Shown here: positions 33,803-42,997 of the stretch, one piece after another | How the letters are laid out: the number at the start of each line of letters is the position of its first letter | How positions within the stretch are numbered: position 1 is the first letter of the stretch | Origin: CAIKZY01 sp044374195 | Lineage (GTDB): Bacteria > Actinomycetota > Actinomycetes > S36-B12 | DNA: 64,000 nt | Reading direction: 5' to 3' | Assembly: GCA_044374195.1 (NCBI GenBank) | Contig: JBILOY010000003.1 | Span: forward strand, 62,001-126,000 | Notes under the pieces: generated by a model | Told to the model about the DNA's origin: nothing | What the model saw: the letters and a program-made list of their open reading frames with translations, nothing else | Databases searched by the model: none | Program-made: the position numbers and the translations under genes

Positions 33803-34512
33803 TCGCGCTCGCCGCACTCCTGCTCGGCTGTGCAGTGTTCGTGCTCATTCCCGTTAGCCCGGAGCCCAGGCTCCAGCGGCTCGTTCCTCACGTCGCACGA
33901 CGTCAGCGTTCGCTCACGGCTAGACAACTTCAGCTAGGCGCTGCACTGCTGGTGGCCATCGGCTGCGTGAGCCTTTTCGGCGTCTTCCCTGGCGTTCCGC
34001 TGGCGATTGGTGGGGCCTTGCTGGTCACGACGTTGATGGGTCGGCTCGAGTCCACGGACTCTCGGCGCAACCGTCTCGCGCTCGAGCGTCAGCTGCCCGA
34101 TGCCCTCGATGTGCTGACATCGATTCTCGAGGCGGGCGCGCCACCCGCCAACGCCCTTTCGGTCGTCGGGCGGGCGCTAGGGCCACCCATTGAGGTTGAG
34201 CTGGAGAAGGTTGCGCGGGCACTTGCCCTGGGCGCGAGTACCGAGCAAGCGTGGTCCTCGGCTCATTCGGTGTTGGGTCCGCTGGCGACCGCCATGGGTC
34301 GCTCAGCACAGTCAGGTGCGCCACTGGCGCTCGTGCTCGCAGGGGCGAGCAGTGATGCACGTCGTGAGCATCGCGTTCGAGTGGAAATCGCGGCGCGCTC
34401 TGCCGGTGTACGCGCGGTCGCTCCACTTGCCGCGTGCTTCCTGCCAGCGTTCTTCCTGCTGGGAGTCGCACCGATTATTGCGTCGTTTGTCGAGCAGATA
34501 CTCCAGACGTGA
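33799..34512 (+). CDS. tadC: Tad secretion protein TadC-like (T2SSF domain)
   Basis: A 237-residue membrane protein with two N-terminal membrane helices, a T2SSF domain (LERQLPDALDVLTSILEAGAPPANAL) and a final hydrophobic helix. It pairs with TadB in the platform. The GTG at 33799 is within the tadB stop; the reading frame is open further upstream, but that part lies inside tadB. Confidence 0.84.
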   Translation: MIALAALLLGCAVFVLIPVSPEPRLQRLVPHVARRQRSLTARQLQLGAALLVAIGCVSLFGVFPGVPLAIGGALLVTTLMGRLESTDSRRNRLALERQLPDALDVLTSILEAGAPPANALSVVGRALGPPIEVELEKVARALALGASTEQAWSSAHSVLGPLATAMGRSAQSGAPLALVLAGASSDARREHRVRVEIAARSAGVRAVAPLAACFLPAFFLLGVAPIIASFVEQILQT

Positions 34513-34633
34513 TTCACAGCTGTCGTCAATGTGCCAGCTCATCCACAGAATTATCTGGTCACTTCTCCTCAGTGAGTGAGTTGGCGATTGTTCACTCGTG
34601 GCCACGAGGTCGCACTCGACGCGAGGAGGAAAG

Positions 34634-34813
34634 ATGCGCAAGCTCAAGGAACGATTCTCGGATGACCGCGGTATGACGACTGCGGAATACGCGGTAGGCA
34701 CCGTTGCAGTAGCTGGTCTTGGCGGACTCTTCATCAAGTTGCTGACCAGCGACGCTGTACGTGATCTGCTGTGGGGCATCCTCAAGGGCGCCTTCTCATT
34801 CATCGGCGGGTAG
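34634..34813 (+). CDS. DUF4244 pilin-like protein
   Basis: A 59-residue protein with a charged leader (MRKLKERFSDDRG), then MTTAEYAVGTVAVAGLGGLFIKLL, the prepilin signature: processing after G with E at position +5 (MTTAE). It is probably the Flp-type major pilin. A strong GAGGAGGAAAG ribosome binding site suggests high expression. The 121-bp interval before it holds a TCATCCACA element (34539-34547) and may have a separate promoter. Confidence 0.85.
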   Translation: MRKLKERFSDDRGMTTAEYAVGTVAVAGLGGLFIKLLTSDAVRDLLWGILKGAFSFIGG

Positions 34814-34817
34814 CAGC

Positions 34818-35201
34818 ATGATCGAGCGCTCCGGTGCACCGAGTTGCGGCTCGGTGCACCGCGATCGCGGAAGCGTGACTCTCGAGGCGGCGCTGGTACT
34901 TCCAGTGTTGTTGCTCGTGGCAGTGACTCTCATGTGGGCGATGGGAGTTGCCTTCACGGCGTTGGCCATGGGCGATGCGGTACGCACGAGTGCTCGACTG
35001 ATCGCGCGCGGAGAATCCGCTGATGCAGTGATGGCGCAGTTGCAGGAATCCTTGCCTGACTCTGAACTCATACTTGAGCCGCGTGACGTAGACATCCTGA
35101 TCAGAGCCGAGCGCTTCGTATCAGTGCCCATCCCCGTCTTCGATCAAGTCGGGTTCACCGTCACTCAGTCTGCGACCGCACCGCTCGAAGGAGTGGGATG
35201 A
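34818..35201 (+). CDS. TadE-family pilus protein
   Basis: A 127-residue protein with the TadE-like segment DRGSVTLEAALVLPVLLLVAVTLMWAMG (prepilin-type G|SVTLE site and one membrane helix) followed by a small extracytoplasmic part. It is a pseudopilin-like minor component of the Tad system. The ATG is 4 bp beyond the pilin stop; it overlaps the next gene by 4 bp. Confidence 0.84.
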   Translation: MIERSGAPSCGSVHRDRGSVTLEAALVLPVLLLVAVTLMWAMGVAFTALAMGDAVRTSARLIARGESADAVMAQLQESLPDSELILEPRDVDILIRAERFVSVPIPVFDQVGFTVTQSATAPLEGVG

Positions 35202-35542
35202 GAAATCACGACGATGGATTCGCGCTGCTCTGGTCGCTGGCACTCGCGGGCGCGCTGGTGATCATCGGCATGGCGGGGCTGTCTCTATGCGCGCTGACCT
35301 TGTCGCATGCTCGTGCCGGCAACGCTGCAGATCTCGCAGCGATCGCGGCTGCCTCGAATGTCCTCGACCCCTGCGGTTCGGCCAATCGGGTAGCTGCCGC
35401 GAATTCGGCGAAGCTAATCGACTGCACACTGGTCGAGGGGGACGTGATCGTGCGCGTGCAAGTGCGGGCTCCGGCAATCGCTCAATGGCTCGGGAGCGAC
35501 CGACTCGAGGTGGCGTCCAGGGCGGGTCCCTCGACCGAATAG
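35198..35542 (+). CDS. TadE-like protein of helicase/secretion neighbourhood (Rv3654c type)
   Basis: A 114-residue protein starting with DDGFALLWSLALAGALVIIGMAGL, a prepilin-like helix, then RAGNAADLAAIAAASN, which is typical of the TadG-like Flp-neighbourhood proteins, and a pair of cysteines (DPCGSA, IDCTL) that could form a disulfide outside. It ends the tad operon. Counterparts lie between tad genes and the DEAH helicase in many actinobacteria. Confidence 0.8.
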   Translation: MRNHDDGFALLWSLALAGALVIIGMAGLSLCALTLSHARAGNAADLAAIAAASNVLDPCGSANRVAAANSAKLIDCTLVEGDVIVRVQVRAPAIAQWLGSDRLEVASRAGPSTE

Positions 35543-35565
35543 CAAATGAAACGTACAATTCGTAC

Positions 35566-35814
35566 ATGAAGGAGATGCCCATGAGCAAGGTCCGGGAGAA
35601 CCTCTCGGAGGTTGTTGATGTCACCCGTCGTTCCGGCGAGCCGCTGTATCTCACGAAGCACGGCAAGCCCGTTGCCGTCCTAGTCGACTACGAACTCTTC
35701 GAGAGTGTCGTGGAGCGTCTTGAGGACTACATGGATCGCGAGGCGATTGCCGAGACCAAGGGGGAGATTGGAATCCCTTGGGAGCAAGTCAAGCGCGAAC
35801 TCGGTCTTGAGTGA
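35566..35814 (+). CDS. Phd/YefM-family antitoxin
   Basis: An 82-residue protein with the family N-terminus MKEMPMSKVRENLSEVVDVT, then GEPLYLTKHGKPVAVLVDYELFESV and an acidic C-terminal helix for binding the toxin. The GTAC-AATTC-GTAC sequence directly before the ATG could be the autoregulatory operator. It overlaps the toxin gene by 4 bp. The module lies between the tad operon and the helicase, which are neighbours in other actinobacteria, so it appears inserted. Confidence 0.88.
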   Translation: MKEMPMSKVRENLSEVVDVTRRSGEPLYLTKHGKPVAVLVDYELFESVVERLEDYMDREAIAETKGEIGIPWEQVKRELGLE

Positions 35815-36077
35815 CTCGGGCCTACACCGTCATCATTCTTCCGCGCGCCCGAAAGTCGATAGAACGACTTGATCGAACAGTGCGGGCAAGGATTCAAGCA
35901 GCTATTGAGTTGCTGGCGGGAAACCCACGTCCTCCGCGCGCCATGCCTCTCGTCGGAGAGACTGATGTCTATCGCGTACGAGTGGGCGACTACCGAATCC
36001 TCTACTGGGTTGGCGACACGATTCGGATTGTCGAAATTCGCAAGGTCGCTCACCGCCGTGAGGCGTATCGATCATGA
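35811..36077 (+). CDS. RelE/ParE-family toxin
   Basis: An 88-residue protein of the RelE fold: YTVIILPRARKSIERLD, the YRVRVGDYRILYWV strand pair and a C-terminal VEIRKVAHRREAYR that carries candidate catalytic basic residues for ribosome-dependent mRNA cleavage. The GTG start lies inside the antitoxin stop. Together with the preceding gene it forms a typical type II TA module; whether RelE (mRNase) or ParE (gyrase) cannot be settled, but RelE is favoured by the HRREAYR end. Confidence 0.85.
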   Translation: MTRAYTVIILPRARKSIERLDRTVRARIQAAIELLAGNPRPPRAMPLVGETDVYRVRVGDYRILYWVGDTIRIVEIRKVAHRREAYRS

Positions 36078-36093
36078 ATCCAGAGGTGACAGG

Positions 36094-36588
36094 ATGACCG
36101 CCATGTTCAGTGATGCGCCTCCACCCGCCGACAAGGCGCTTCTCGAGCCCTTGGGCGAGCGTGAGCTTGCCAGTGAGCTCTTCAGCCTCACGTGGGATTA
36201 CCTCGGAATGCAGTCGCGCACGCCAGCAGAAGACGATGCGATGGTGCACGCCGCGCATGCGAGCCGTTGGCACTGGGGCAAGGTCGGCGGCCCGGAGCAG
36301 TGGGCGATCGGTGAATGGCTGTGCAGTCGCGTCTATGCGGTACTCGGTCGCGGCGAGCAGTCGTTGTATCACGGTCGACGCGCCAGTGAGATCTGCGCAG
36401 AGTTCGAGGTGGGCTCCTTCGTTCCCGCATCGGCGCATGAGGCGATTGCACGTGCTTACTGCGTTCTGGGCGATGTGGATGCTGCGCGCACTGAGCGCAA
36501 TCTCTCCTACACGGCGGCAATCGATCTCGATGACGATGATCGTGCTGTGATCGAAGGTGATCTCGCAACGCTTCCGATCACTGACTGA
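36094..36588 (+). CDS. Hypothetical protein
   Basis: A 164-residue, helix-rich, soluble protein that I do not recognise with certainty. It includes WHWGKVGGPEQWAIGEWLCSRVYAVLGRGEQSLYHGRRA and AREAYCVLGD-like helices, reminiscent of TPR-like repeats, and an acidic stretch (LDDDDRA). It starts 16 bp after the toxin gene and converges with the helicase gene, overlapping it by 11 bp. Confidence 0.65.
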   Translation: MTAMFSDAPPPADKALLEPLGERELASELFSLTWDYLGMQSRTPAEDDAMVHAAHASRWHWGKVGGPEQWAIGEWLCSRVYAVLGRGEQSLYHGRRASEICAEFEVGSFVPASAHEAIARAYCVLGDVDAARTERNLSYTAAIDLDDDDRAVIEGDLATLPITD

Positions 36589-38866
36589 GCAGTTGATCCA
36601 GAAAAGCAATCGCACCGGGCTTGTCGAGCGGGTTGTTGGCATTGCCGCACTTCGGCGACTGAATGCAGGCCGGGCACCCGCTCTCGCATGAGCATTCGGC
36701 AATGAGTTCGCGAGTGGCCGTGAGCCATTCACGCGCATGGTGGTAGCCGTACTCGGCAAATCCAGCACCGCCGGCGAGTCCGTCGTACACGAACACCGTC
36801 ATGCGGCCGGTGTCGATGTGATGCGCTGTCGATACTCCGCCGATATCCCACCGATCGCAGGTCGCGAATAGTGGCAGCATGCCGATCGATGCGTGCTCAG
36901 CCGCATGCGCAGAACCCGGCACTTCGGTCGACTCAATTGCAGAGTCGATGATCTGCGCATCGCTCAACGTCCACCACACTGCGGTTGTCTCGAGTTCGCG
37001 CACCGGCATGTCGAGGGCTTCCTCGCCCAGCACCTCACCGGTGATCGCCCGACGGCGCATGAAGGCGACCACCTGAGAGCTCACGTGCACGCGACCAAAG
37101 CTCATGGTTGCCTCACCCAGGGCCACTCGCTCAAGTTCTTCGAGGATGCGGATGTCGCTCACTTCGCGCGCTGATGTCGAGTAGTCGACGTCTTGCTCGA
37201 CGACTGTCGCAACTGAGTCCGCGAGGTTGAGTGAGGTGACCAGGTGAGTAACTCCTTGATGCATATAGACGGCGCCGGGGTGCGCGTTCGCATGGGCAGC
37301 TGCGACATCCATCGTGCCGAGGATGCGACCAGTGCCCTCTTCCACGATGCGCACGGGCGGCCCACCGGTGCCGCGAAGATCGGCGAGATCGCTGGCTCGA
37401 TCACGCCGAGTCCAATACCAACCTGTCGGCCGCTTGCGCAGGAATCCATCGGCCACGAGCGAATCGAGTAAGACGAGCGAACCAGGGCCGAACCAGCGCA
37501 CCGCATCATCGGCAGTCAGCGGAAGTTCCGACGCGGCTGCGCACAGGTGCGGTGCAAGGACGTAGGGGTTCTCGGGATTGAAGACATTCGCCTCAACTGG
37601 TCGGCCGAGCATTGCCGAAGGGTGGTGGACGAGATAGGTATCGAGTGGCTCATCGCGCGCGATGAAGATTGATAGCGCCGGTGCGCCACTTCGGCCTGCG
37701 CGGCCGAACTGCTGCCACAGCGACGCCCGAGTGCCCGGCCAGCCGGCGGTGATCACCGCATCGAGACCGCTGATATCGATGCCGAGTTCCAGGGCATTTG
37801 TCGTGGCCAGTGCTCGCAGGCTGCCGGAACGAAGACGTGCCTCGAGCTCGCGCCGTTCCTCCGGCAGATACCCGCCGCGATACGACGCCACGGATTCAGT
37901 CAACGATGGATCAACGTCGAGAAGCAGGTCACGAGTCATCACGGCGACAGATTCGGCGGCTTTGCGACTTCGTACGAAGGCCAAGCTCTGGGCACCCTCA
38001 ACCACGAGATCAGCCAGCAGATCTGCGCACTCTGCGGTGGCCGTTCGTCTGATGGGTGCACCGTTCTCACCGGTGAATGCGGTGAGCTCGGGTTCCCAGA
38101 GGGCGATAACTCGTTCACCTGCAGGGGAGCCATCGACAGTGACCTCATCCACGCGCGAGCCAACAAGACGCCTTGCCGCGTCACCGGGCTGCGCGACGGT
38201 TGCTGATGCGCAGATGACGATCGGGGCGGAGCCGTACGACTCGCAGATACGTCGAAGCCGGCGAATCACCTCAGCAACGTGCGCTCCGAACACTCCCCGA
38301 TACGCGTGGCACTCATCAATGACGATGTATCGGAGCCTTCGAAGGAATGGTGCCCAACTCTGATGCGAGCCCAGCATCGAGTGATGAATGAGATCCGGAT
38401 TGGTGAGCACGTAGTTCGAGTGATTGCGCGCCCAGTTGCGGGCTTCAATCGCGGTATCGCCGTCATACGTTGCAGCGCGCAGCCAGGTGAGCCCGAGGCC
38501 GGAGAGTGAGCGCAACTGGTCATTCGCCAGGGCCTTGGTGGGTGAGAGGTACAGGGCAGTGGCGCCACGGCCATTCGGTGCGCTCAGCCCGTCATGAATG
38601 GCCTGCAGCACTGGCATTCCGAAGGCGAGGCTCTTGCCTGAAGCCGTGCCGGTCGAGAGCACCACGTGCTGCCCACCGTGAGCCAGGTTCGCGGCTTCCG
38701 CCTGGTGGATCCACGGCCGATCAATGCCGCGCTTGGCGAAGGCCTCGCGAATCTCCGGCGCGAGCCAATCGGGCCATTGGGCGAGTTGCGCGGCACGTGC
38801 AGGAATGCGCTCGGAGTGCACGAGTCGGTCAGCGCGACCGACGGCGAGTCGACTCAGGACATCCAT
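36578..38866 (-). CDS. DEAH-box helicase with DUF1998 zinc domain (MrfA/YprA-like)
   Basis: A 762-residue superfamily 2 helicase. Motifs: Walker A STGTASGKSL, the Walker B box IDECHAY (DEAH variant DECH), motif III CASATV, motif V TNALELGIDISGLD and motif VI QQFGRAGRSG. The C-terminal DUF1998 domain ends with a four-cysteine cluster (CSCESGCPACIQSPKCGN). Relatives include B. subtilis MrfA, which repairs mitomycin damage, and yeast Hrq1. ATG at 38866 chosen over a TTG at 38884. Confidence 0.9.
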   Translation of the reverse strand: MDVLSRLAVGRADRLVHSERIPARAAQLAQWPDWLAPEIREAFAKRGIDRPWIHQAEAANLAHGGQHVVLSTGTASGKSLAFGMPVLQAIHDGLSAPNGRGATALYLSPTKALANDQLRSLSGLGLTWLRAATYDGDTAIEARNWARNHSNYVLTNPDLIHHSMLGSHQSWAPFLRRLRYIVIDECHAYRGVFGAHVAEVIRRLRRICESYGSAPIVICASATVAQPGDAARRLVGSRVDEVTVDGSPAGERVIALWEPELTAFTGENGAPIRRTATAECADLLADLVVEGAQSLAFVRSRKAAESVAVMTRDLLLDVDPSLTESVASYRGGYLPEERRELEARLRSGSLRALATTNALELGIDISGLDAVITAGWPGTRASLWQQFGRAGRSGAPALSIFIARDEPLDTYLVHHPSAMLGRPVEANVFNPENPYVLAPHLCAAASELPLTADDAVRWFGPGSLVLLDSLVADGFLRKRPTGWYWTRRDRASDLADLRGTGGPPVRIVEEGTGRILGTMDVAAAHANAHPGAVYMHQGVTHLVTSLNLADSVATVVEQDVDYSTSAREVSDIRILEELERVALGEATMSFGRVHVSSQVVAFMRRRAITGEVLGEEALDMPVRELETTAVWWTLSDAQIIDSAIESTEVPGSAHAAEHASIGMLPLFATCDRWDIGGVSTAHHIDTGRMTVFVYDGLAGGAGFAEYGYHHAREWLTATRELIAECSCESGCPACIQSPKCGNANNPLDKPGAIAFLDQLLSQ

Positions 38867-38902
38867 CACATCAACGTACGCCAACTATGCGAGAGTACGG
38901 AC

Positions 38903-40327
38903 GTGAGCGTCCTTGCCATTGATCAGGGAACCTCGGGAACCAAGGCCATCGTTGTCGATGAGGCAGGCAACGTTCTCGCCCTGGCCGAGGAGCCTGTTCG
39001 CCCGCAATACCTGGCCGACGGAGCTGTCGAGCAGAGCCCAATCGAGTTGCTCGAATCAGTTCTTACTGCGGGTCGTCGTGTGATCGCCGAGGCCGGAGTC
39101 CCGATCGAGGTCATCTCACTCGCGAATCAGGGTGAGACAGTTCTCGCCTGGGATCCCGCCACGGGGGAGCCGCTCACCACGGCACTGGTCTGGCAGGACA
39201 ACAGGGCACAGTCGGTCTGCGATCGACTGCGCGGGCACTCTGACGTGATCGCTGCGCGTTCTGGACTCGTACTCGATCCCTACTTCTCCGCTCCGAAGAT
39301 GACCTGGATTCGCGAGAACCTCACTCGCGAGGGCGTGGTGACGACATCGGATTCATGGCTCCTGCATCGGCTCACGGGGGAGTTTGTCACTGACGTGTCG
39401 ACAGCGAGCCGATCGCTAATCATGAATCTCGACTCGCGTGCGTGGGATGACGAGCTACTCGGCTACTTCGGTCTCGAAGGCGAGTTGCTTCCCCGCATTG
39501 CTGCGTGCGATGAGGTTATTGGCCAGACGAATGCTTTCGGTGGCTCGATACCTGTCGGCGGAGTGATCGTCGATCAGCAGGCAGCGCTTCTTGCCGAGGG
39601 GTGCCTCGAGGTGGGAGAAGCGAAGTGCACCTACGGCACCGGTGCCTTCTTGCTGATGAACACTGGCACTTCAGCGCCGCGCTCGACGAACGGTTTGACG
39701 ACATCAGTGGCCTGGACTATCCGAGGTGAGTCGAAGTACTGCATTGACGGGCAGGTGTTCACCGCTGCGTCGGCAATTCGCTGGCTTCAAGAGCTCGGCC
39801 TGATCTCCGATGCGCGCGATATCGACACTGCAGCGGCAGCCGACAGCGGCAACGTCTCCTTCGTTCCGGCGCTCGCGGGGCTTGCAGCACCGTGGTGGCG
39901 CGCAGACGCGAAGGCAGCTTTCAGTGGGATGAGCCTGGCGACCGATCGTGGCCAGCTCATTCGCGCGGTTCTCGAGGGCATCGCGGCTCAGATCGCAGAT
40001 CTTGCTGCCGCATGCGCTGCTGATCTCGGCGACTCCTTGAAGTCACTACGTGTCGACGGCGGGCTGACTCGCTCGGCAGTACTCATGCAGGCTCAGGCCG
40101 ACATCCTTCAGCTACCGATCGAGGTGTACCCCTCAGCACATGCGACGGCACTTGGTGCAGCAGCACTCGGCAGGCTCGCGGTGCGGCCGCAGGAAGCAGT
40201 GCCTGCATTGGAGTGGGTCCCCGAGCACGTTTATGAGCCGCGCTGGAACGCCGATCGTGCGGCAGACTTCATGGGTAACTGGCGCGCGGCAGTCATGCGC
40301 ACCTTGTCGATGGAAGGAGAGCGATGA
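38903..40327 (+). CDS. FGGY-family carbohydrate kinase (glycerol-kinase-like)
   Basis: A 474-residue kinase: N-terminal LAIDQGTSGTKAIVVD, ANQGETVLAWDPATGEPLTTALVWQDNR as in glycerol kinases, CTYGTGAFLLMNTG (FGGY signature) and the C-terminal RVDGGLTRSAVLMQAQADILQ. The acid GVIVDQQAAL matches the catalytic Asp position. It most probably phosphorylates glycerol to glycerol-3-phosphate, supported by the overlapping GlpA-like dehydrogenase, but it is divergent enough from GlpK that another polyol is possible. The GTG start lies 36 bp from the divergent helicase start. Confidence 0.8.
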   Translation: MSVLAIDQGTSGTKAIVVDEAGNVLALAEEPVRPQYLADGAVEQSPIELLESVLTAGRRVIAEAGVPIEVISLANQGETVLAWDPATGEPLTTALVWQDNRAQSVCDRLRGHSDVIAARSGLVLDPYFSAPKMTWIRENLTREGVVTTSDSWLLHRLTGEFVTDVSTASRSLIMNLDSRAWDDELLGYFGLEGELLPRIAACDEVIGQTNAFGGSIPVGGVIVDQQAALLAEGCLEVGEAKCTYGTGAFLLMNTGTSAPRSTNGLTTSVAWTIRGESKYCIDGQVFTAASAIRWLQELGLISDARDIDTAAAADSGNVSFVPALAGLAAPWWRADAKAAFSGMSLATDRGQLIRAVLEGIAAQIADLAAACAADLGDSLKSLRVDGGLTRSAVLMQAQADILQLPIEVYPSAHATALGAAALGRLAVRPQEAVPALEWVPEHVYEPRWNADRAADFMGNWRAAVMRTLSMEGER

Positions 40328-41703
40328 GCTACGACGTCGCGATCATCGGCGGCGGTGTCGTGGGGTGCGCGGTCGCCCGTGAGCTCGCGGGCTTCGACCT
40401 TCGCATTGTCTTGATCGAAGCGCGTGGCGATATTGGTGACGCGACGAGCAAGGCGAACACCGCGATCCTGCACACCGGCTTCGATGCGGTGCCCGGCTCG
40501 CTGGAGTCGACGATGGTGGCCCGCGGCTATGCGCTGCTCTCGGAGTATGCACAAGCAACAGGTATCCCGGTCGAGCCCACGGGTGCACTTCTGGTCGCCT
40601 GGGATGCCGATCAACTCGCGGTACTCCCCACGCTGCAGGAGAAGGCCGTCAAGAACGGCTATGCGAGGTGCGAGATCGTCGGCGCGGACGAGGTTTATCG
40701 GCGCGTGCCTGATCTCGGCCCCGGAGCCCTCGGCGGGCTGACCGTTCCCGATGAATCGATCATCTGCCCGTGGACAACCCCGCTCGCGTATGCGACCGAG
40801 GCGAAGTCCCGCGGCGTCGAGTTTCGGTTGAACTGCTTCGTGGAATCCATCGAGGTTGGCACCGACACCTCTGTGCTGCGCACGAGTTCGGGTGACATCA
40901 CCACACGTTGGGTGATCAACGCTGCAGGTTTGGGCGGTGACGTCATCGACCGCATGCTTGGTTACGACCGCTTCACTATCGTTCCCAGACGCGGTGAGCT
41001 CTTTGTCTTCGACAAGCTGACGCGGCCGATGGCCAACACCATCGTGCTACCTGTGCCGACCGAGAAGGGCAAGGGCGTGCTCATTAGCCCGACCATCTTC
41101 GGCAACGTGATGCTGGGCCCGACTTCGGAGAATCTTGTCGATCGCACCGACACCTCCACTTCGGAAGAGGGTTTCGCCTTCTTGCTGACAAAGGGTGCGG
41201 CGCTCATGCCATCGCTCATCAACGAGGAAGTCACGGCCAGCTATGCCGGCCTGCGCGCGTCAACCGAGCACAGCGACTTCGTCGTGGATAGTGATCCCGA
41301 TCAGCGTTACTTATTGCTCGGCGGCATTCGCTCCACCGGTCTAACTGCATCGATGGCCCTCGCGGAGCATTCGCGTGAGCTACTTGCAGCAGCAGGGCTC
41401 AGTCTTGTCGCGCGCAGCGATCTGCCAGCGCCACCTCAGATGCCCAATATCGGCGAGGCGTTTCCCCGCCCGTACCAACGAGAAGACCTGATCGAGAGTG
41501 ATCCCGAGTACGGGCAAATCGTCTGCTTCTGCGAGCGCGTCACCCGAGGCGAGATCCGCGATGCACTCTCCTCGCCGATCCCTCCATGCGATCTCGATGG
41601 CATGCGTCGACGTACGCGCGCGTTGATGGGTCGTTGCCAGGGATTCTTCTGCGGCGCTGAGGTTGATGAACTGATGCGTTCAGGCGGAACTGTTCATGAG
41701 TGA
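40324..41703 (+). CDS. FAD-dependent glycerol-3-phosphate dehydrogenase-like (GlpA type)
   Basis: A 459-residue flavoprotein. The N-terminal dinucleotide fold is VAIIGGGVVGCAVAREL, TSKANTAILHTGFDA follows as in GlpA/GlpO, and the C-terminal BFD-like [2Fe-2S] domain has cysteines in VCFCERVTRGEI and GRCQGFFC. It should oxidise glycerol-3-phosphate or a similar 2-hydroxy phosphate. It overlaps the kinase by 4 bp and the next flavoprotein by 8 bp, so the three make one operon. Confidence 0.83.
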   Translation: MSYDVAIIGGGVVGCAVARELAGFDLRIVLIEARGDIGDATSKANTAILHTGFDAVPGSLESTMVARGYALLSEYAQATGIPVEPTGALLVAWDADQLAVLPTLQEKAVKNGYARCEIVGADEVYRRVPDLGPGALGGLTVPDESIICPWTTPLAYATEAKSRGVEFRLNCFVESIEVGTDTSVLRTSSGDITTRWVINAAGLGGDVIDRMLGYDRFTIVPRRGELFVFDKLTRPMANTIVLPVPTEKGKGVLISPTIFGNVMLGPTSENLVDRTDTSTSEEGFAFLLTKGAALMPSLINEEVTASYAGLRASTEHSDFVVDSDPDQRYLLLGGIRSTGLTASMALAEHSRELLAAAGLSLVARSDLPAPPQMPNIGEAFPRPYQREDLIESDPEYGQIVCFCERVTRGEIRDALSSPIPPCDLDGMRRRTRALMGRCQGFFCGAEVDELMRSGGTVHE

Positions 41704-42922
41704 GATCCTGATCATCGGTGGTGGCCCCGCAGGCCTCAGCGCAGCACGTGAATTGAAGGTGCAGGGCGCCGACCGTGTCACGATCGTCGAGCGCGAGAAC
41801 GAAGCGGGCGGGATCCCGCGCCATAGCGATCACACGGGTTACGGGCTTCGCGATCTCAAACGCGTGATGACCGGCCCTTCCTACGCGCGCACTCTCGTCG
41901 AGCGCGCACGAGCCGCAGGAGTCAACATTCGCACCGGCGCCATGGTGACCGGCTGGGCTGGGCCGATGAGTGCCGAGATCACATCATCACAAGGTCGCGA
42001 AGTCATCACTCCCGATGCGATCATCTTGGCCACCGGCGCGCGCGAGCGGCCCCGTGCAGCACGGCGCGTACCCGGGGATCGTCCGAATGGCGTGCTGACC
42101 ACGGGGCAGTTGCAGAATCTCGTTCACCTCAAGCACCGGGCAGTTGGCACGCGTGCAGTCGTCGTCGGAGCAGAACTTGTCAGTTGGTCTGCAGTTCTCA
42201 CCTTGCGCGAGGTTGGCTGCCCGACTGTTGCGATGACGACTGAGTTCGATCAGCCGGAGTCTTATGCGGCGATGAGCATCCCTGGTCGACTAGCCCTGCG
42301 AGTGCCCATTGCCCGCCGCACGCGCGTTATCCGCATCATCGGGCGCACGCGGGTCGAGGGTGTGGAGATCGAGCAGATCGACACAGGTCGACGTCGTGTC
42401 GTCGAATGCGACACCGTGATTTTCACCGGTGACTGGATCCCGGACTACGAACTTGCGCAGAGTAATGGTCTGTCGATGGACCCGGGCTCGCGCGGTCCGA
42501 TTGTCGACACAGCTCTGCGCACGAGCCGCGAAGGCATCTTTGCCGCCGGCAATCTGCTGCACCCGGTTGATACAGCTGATGTCGCTTCACTCGATGGCAA
42601 TCACGCTGCTCGCCAGGTCATGCGCTGGCTTGCGGGGGAGCAGGCACCGCAGACCGCGGCACGAGTTCTCGCCGACGCACCCTTTACCTGGGTCAGCCCG
42701 GGTCTGGTGCGAACCGGCGATGTCGCTCCCGCTCGCGATCGAGTGCTGCTCTGGTCGTCGGAGTATCGGGCCTTTCCGAAGGTGGTCGTGCGTCAAGGGG
42801 CCCGCGTTCTCTCGCGTCGCACCCTGCCCTGGCCCCTTTCGCCTGGCCGGGTATTCCGCCTGCCCTGGTCGATGCTCGAGCCGGCCCGCGGCTCGGAGGA
42901 CATTCGCGTCTCACTGGCCTGA
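41696..42922 (+). CDS. FAD/NAD(P)-dependent oxidoreductase
   Basis: A 408-residue two-dinucleotide-fold protein: FAD motif IIGGGPAGLSAARELK, the ATGARERPRA loop and a second fold starting AVVVGAELVSWSAV (an unusual NAD-motif lacking the usual GGG spacing). SREGIFAAGNLLHP is the C-terminal FAD contact. In Thermotoga and other bacteria similar proteins accompany GlpA-like dehydrogenases, often with a DUF1667 protein, which is absent here. It probably passes electrons from the dehydrogenase to an acceptor. Confidence 0.8.
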   Translation: MSEILIIGGGPAGLSAARELKVQGADRVTIVERENEAGGIPRHSDHTGYGLRDLKRVMTGPSYARTLVERARAAGVNIRTGAMVTGWAGPMSAEITSSQGREVITPDAIILATGARERPRAARRVPGDRPNGVLTTGQLQNLVHLKHRAVGTRAVVVGAELVSWSAVLTLREVGCPTVAMTTEFDQPESYAAMSIPGRLALRVPIARRTRVIRIIGRTRVEGVEIEQIDTGRRRVVECDTVIFTGDWIPDYELAQSNGLSMDPGSRGPIVDTALRTSREGIFAAGNLLHPVDTADVASLDGNHAARQVMRWLAGEQAPQTAARVLADAPFTWVSPGLVRTGDVAPARDRVLLWSSEYRAFPKVVVRQGARVLSRRTLPWPLSPGRVFRLPWSMLEPARGSEDIRVSLA

Positions 42923-42968
42923 TCATGGGTGCCTCGGCGACCTGATGAGCCGACAGCAAGTCTTGAAA

Positions 42969-42988
42969 CAACTAGATTAATCAACTAG
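42969..42988 (+). promoter_or_regulatory. Repeated CAACTAG motif before the VapBC-like module
   Basis: CAACTAG occurs at 42969-42975 and 42982-42988, 13 bp apart, in an AT-rich block 10-30 bp before the antitoxin ATG. CTAG is palindromic, so this may be the autoregulatory operator of the TA module. Confidence 0.4.
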
Positions 42989-42997
42989 TCTGTCCCC

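Noticed and set aside
36094..36588. Third component of the RelE toxin module
   Set aside because: It follows the toxin by 16 bp but has no similarity to known chaperone or antitoxin partners; kept as hypothetical.
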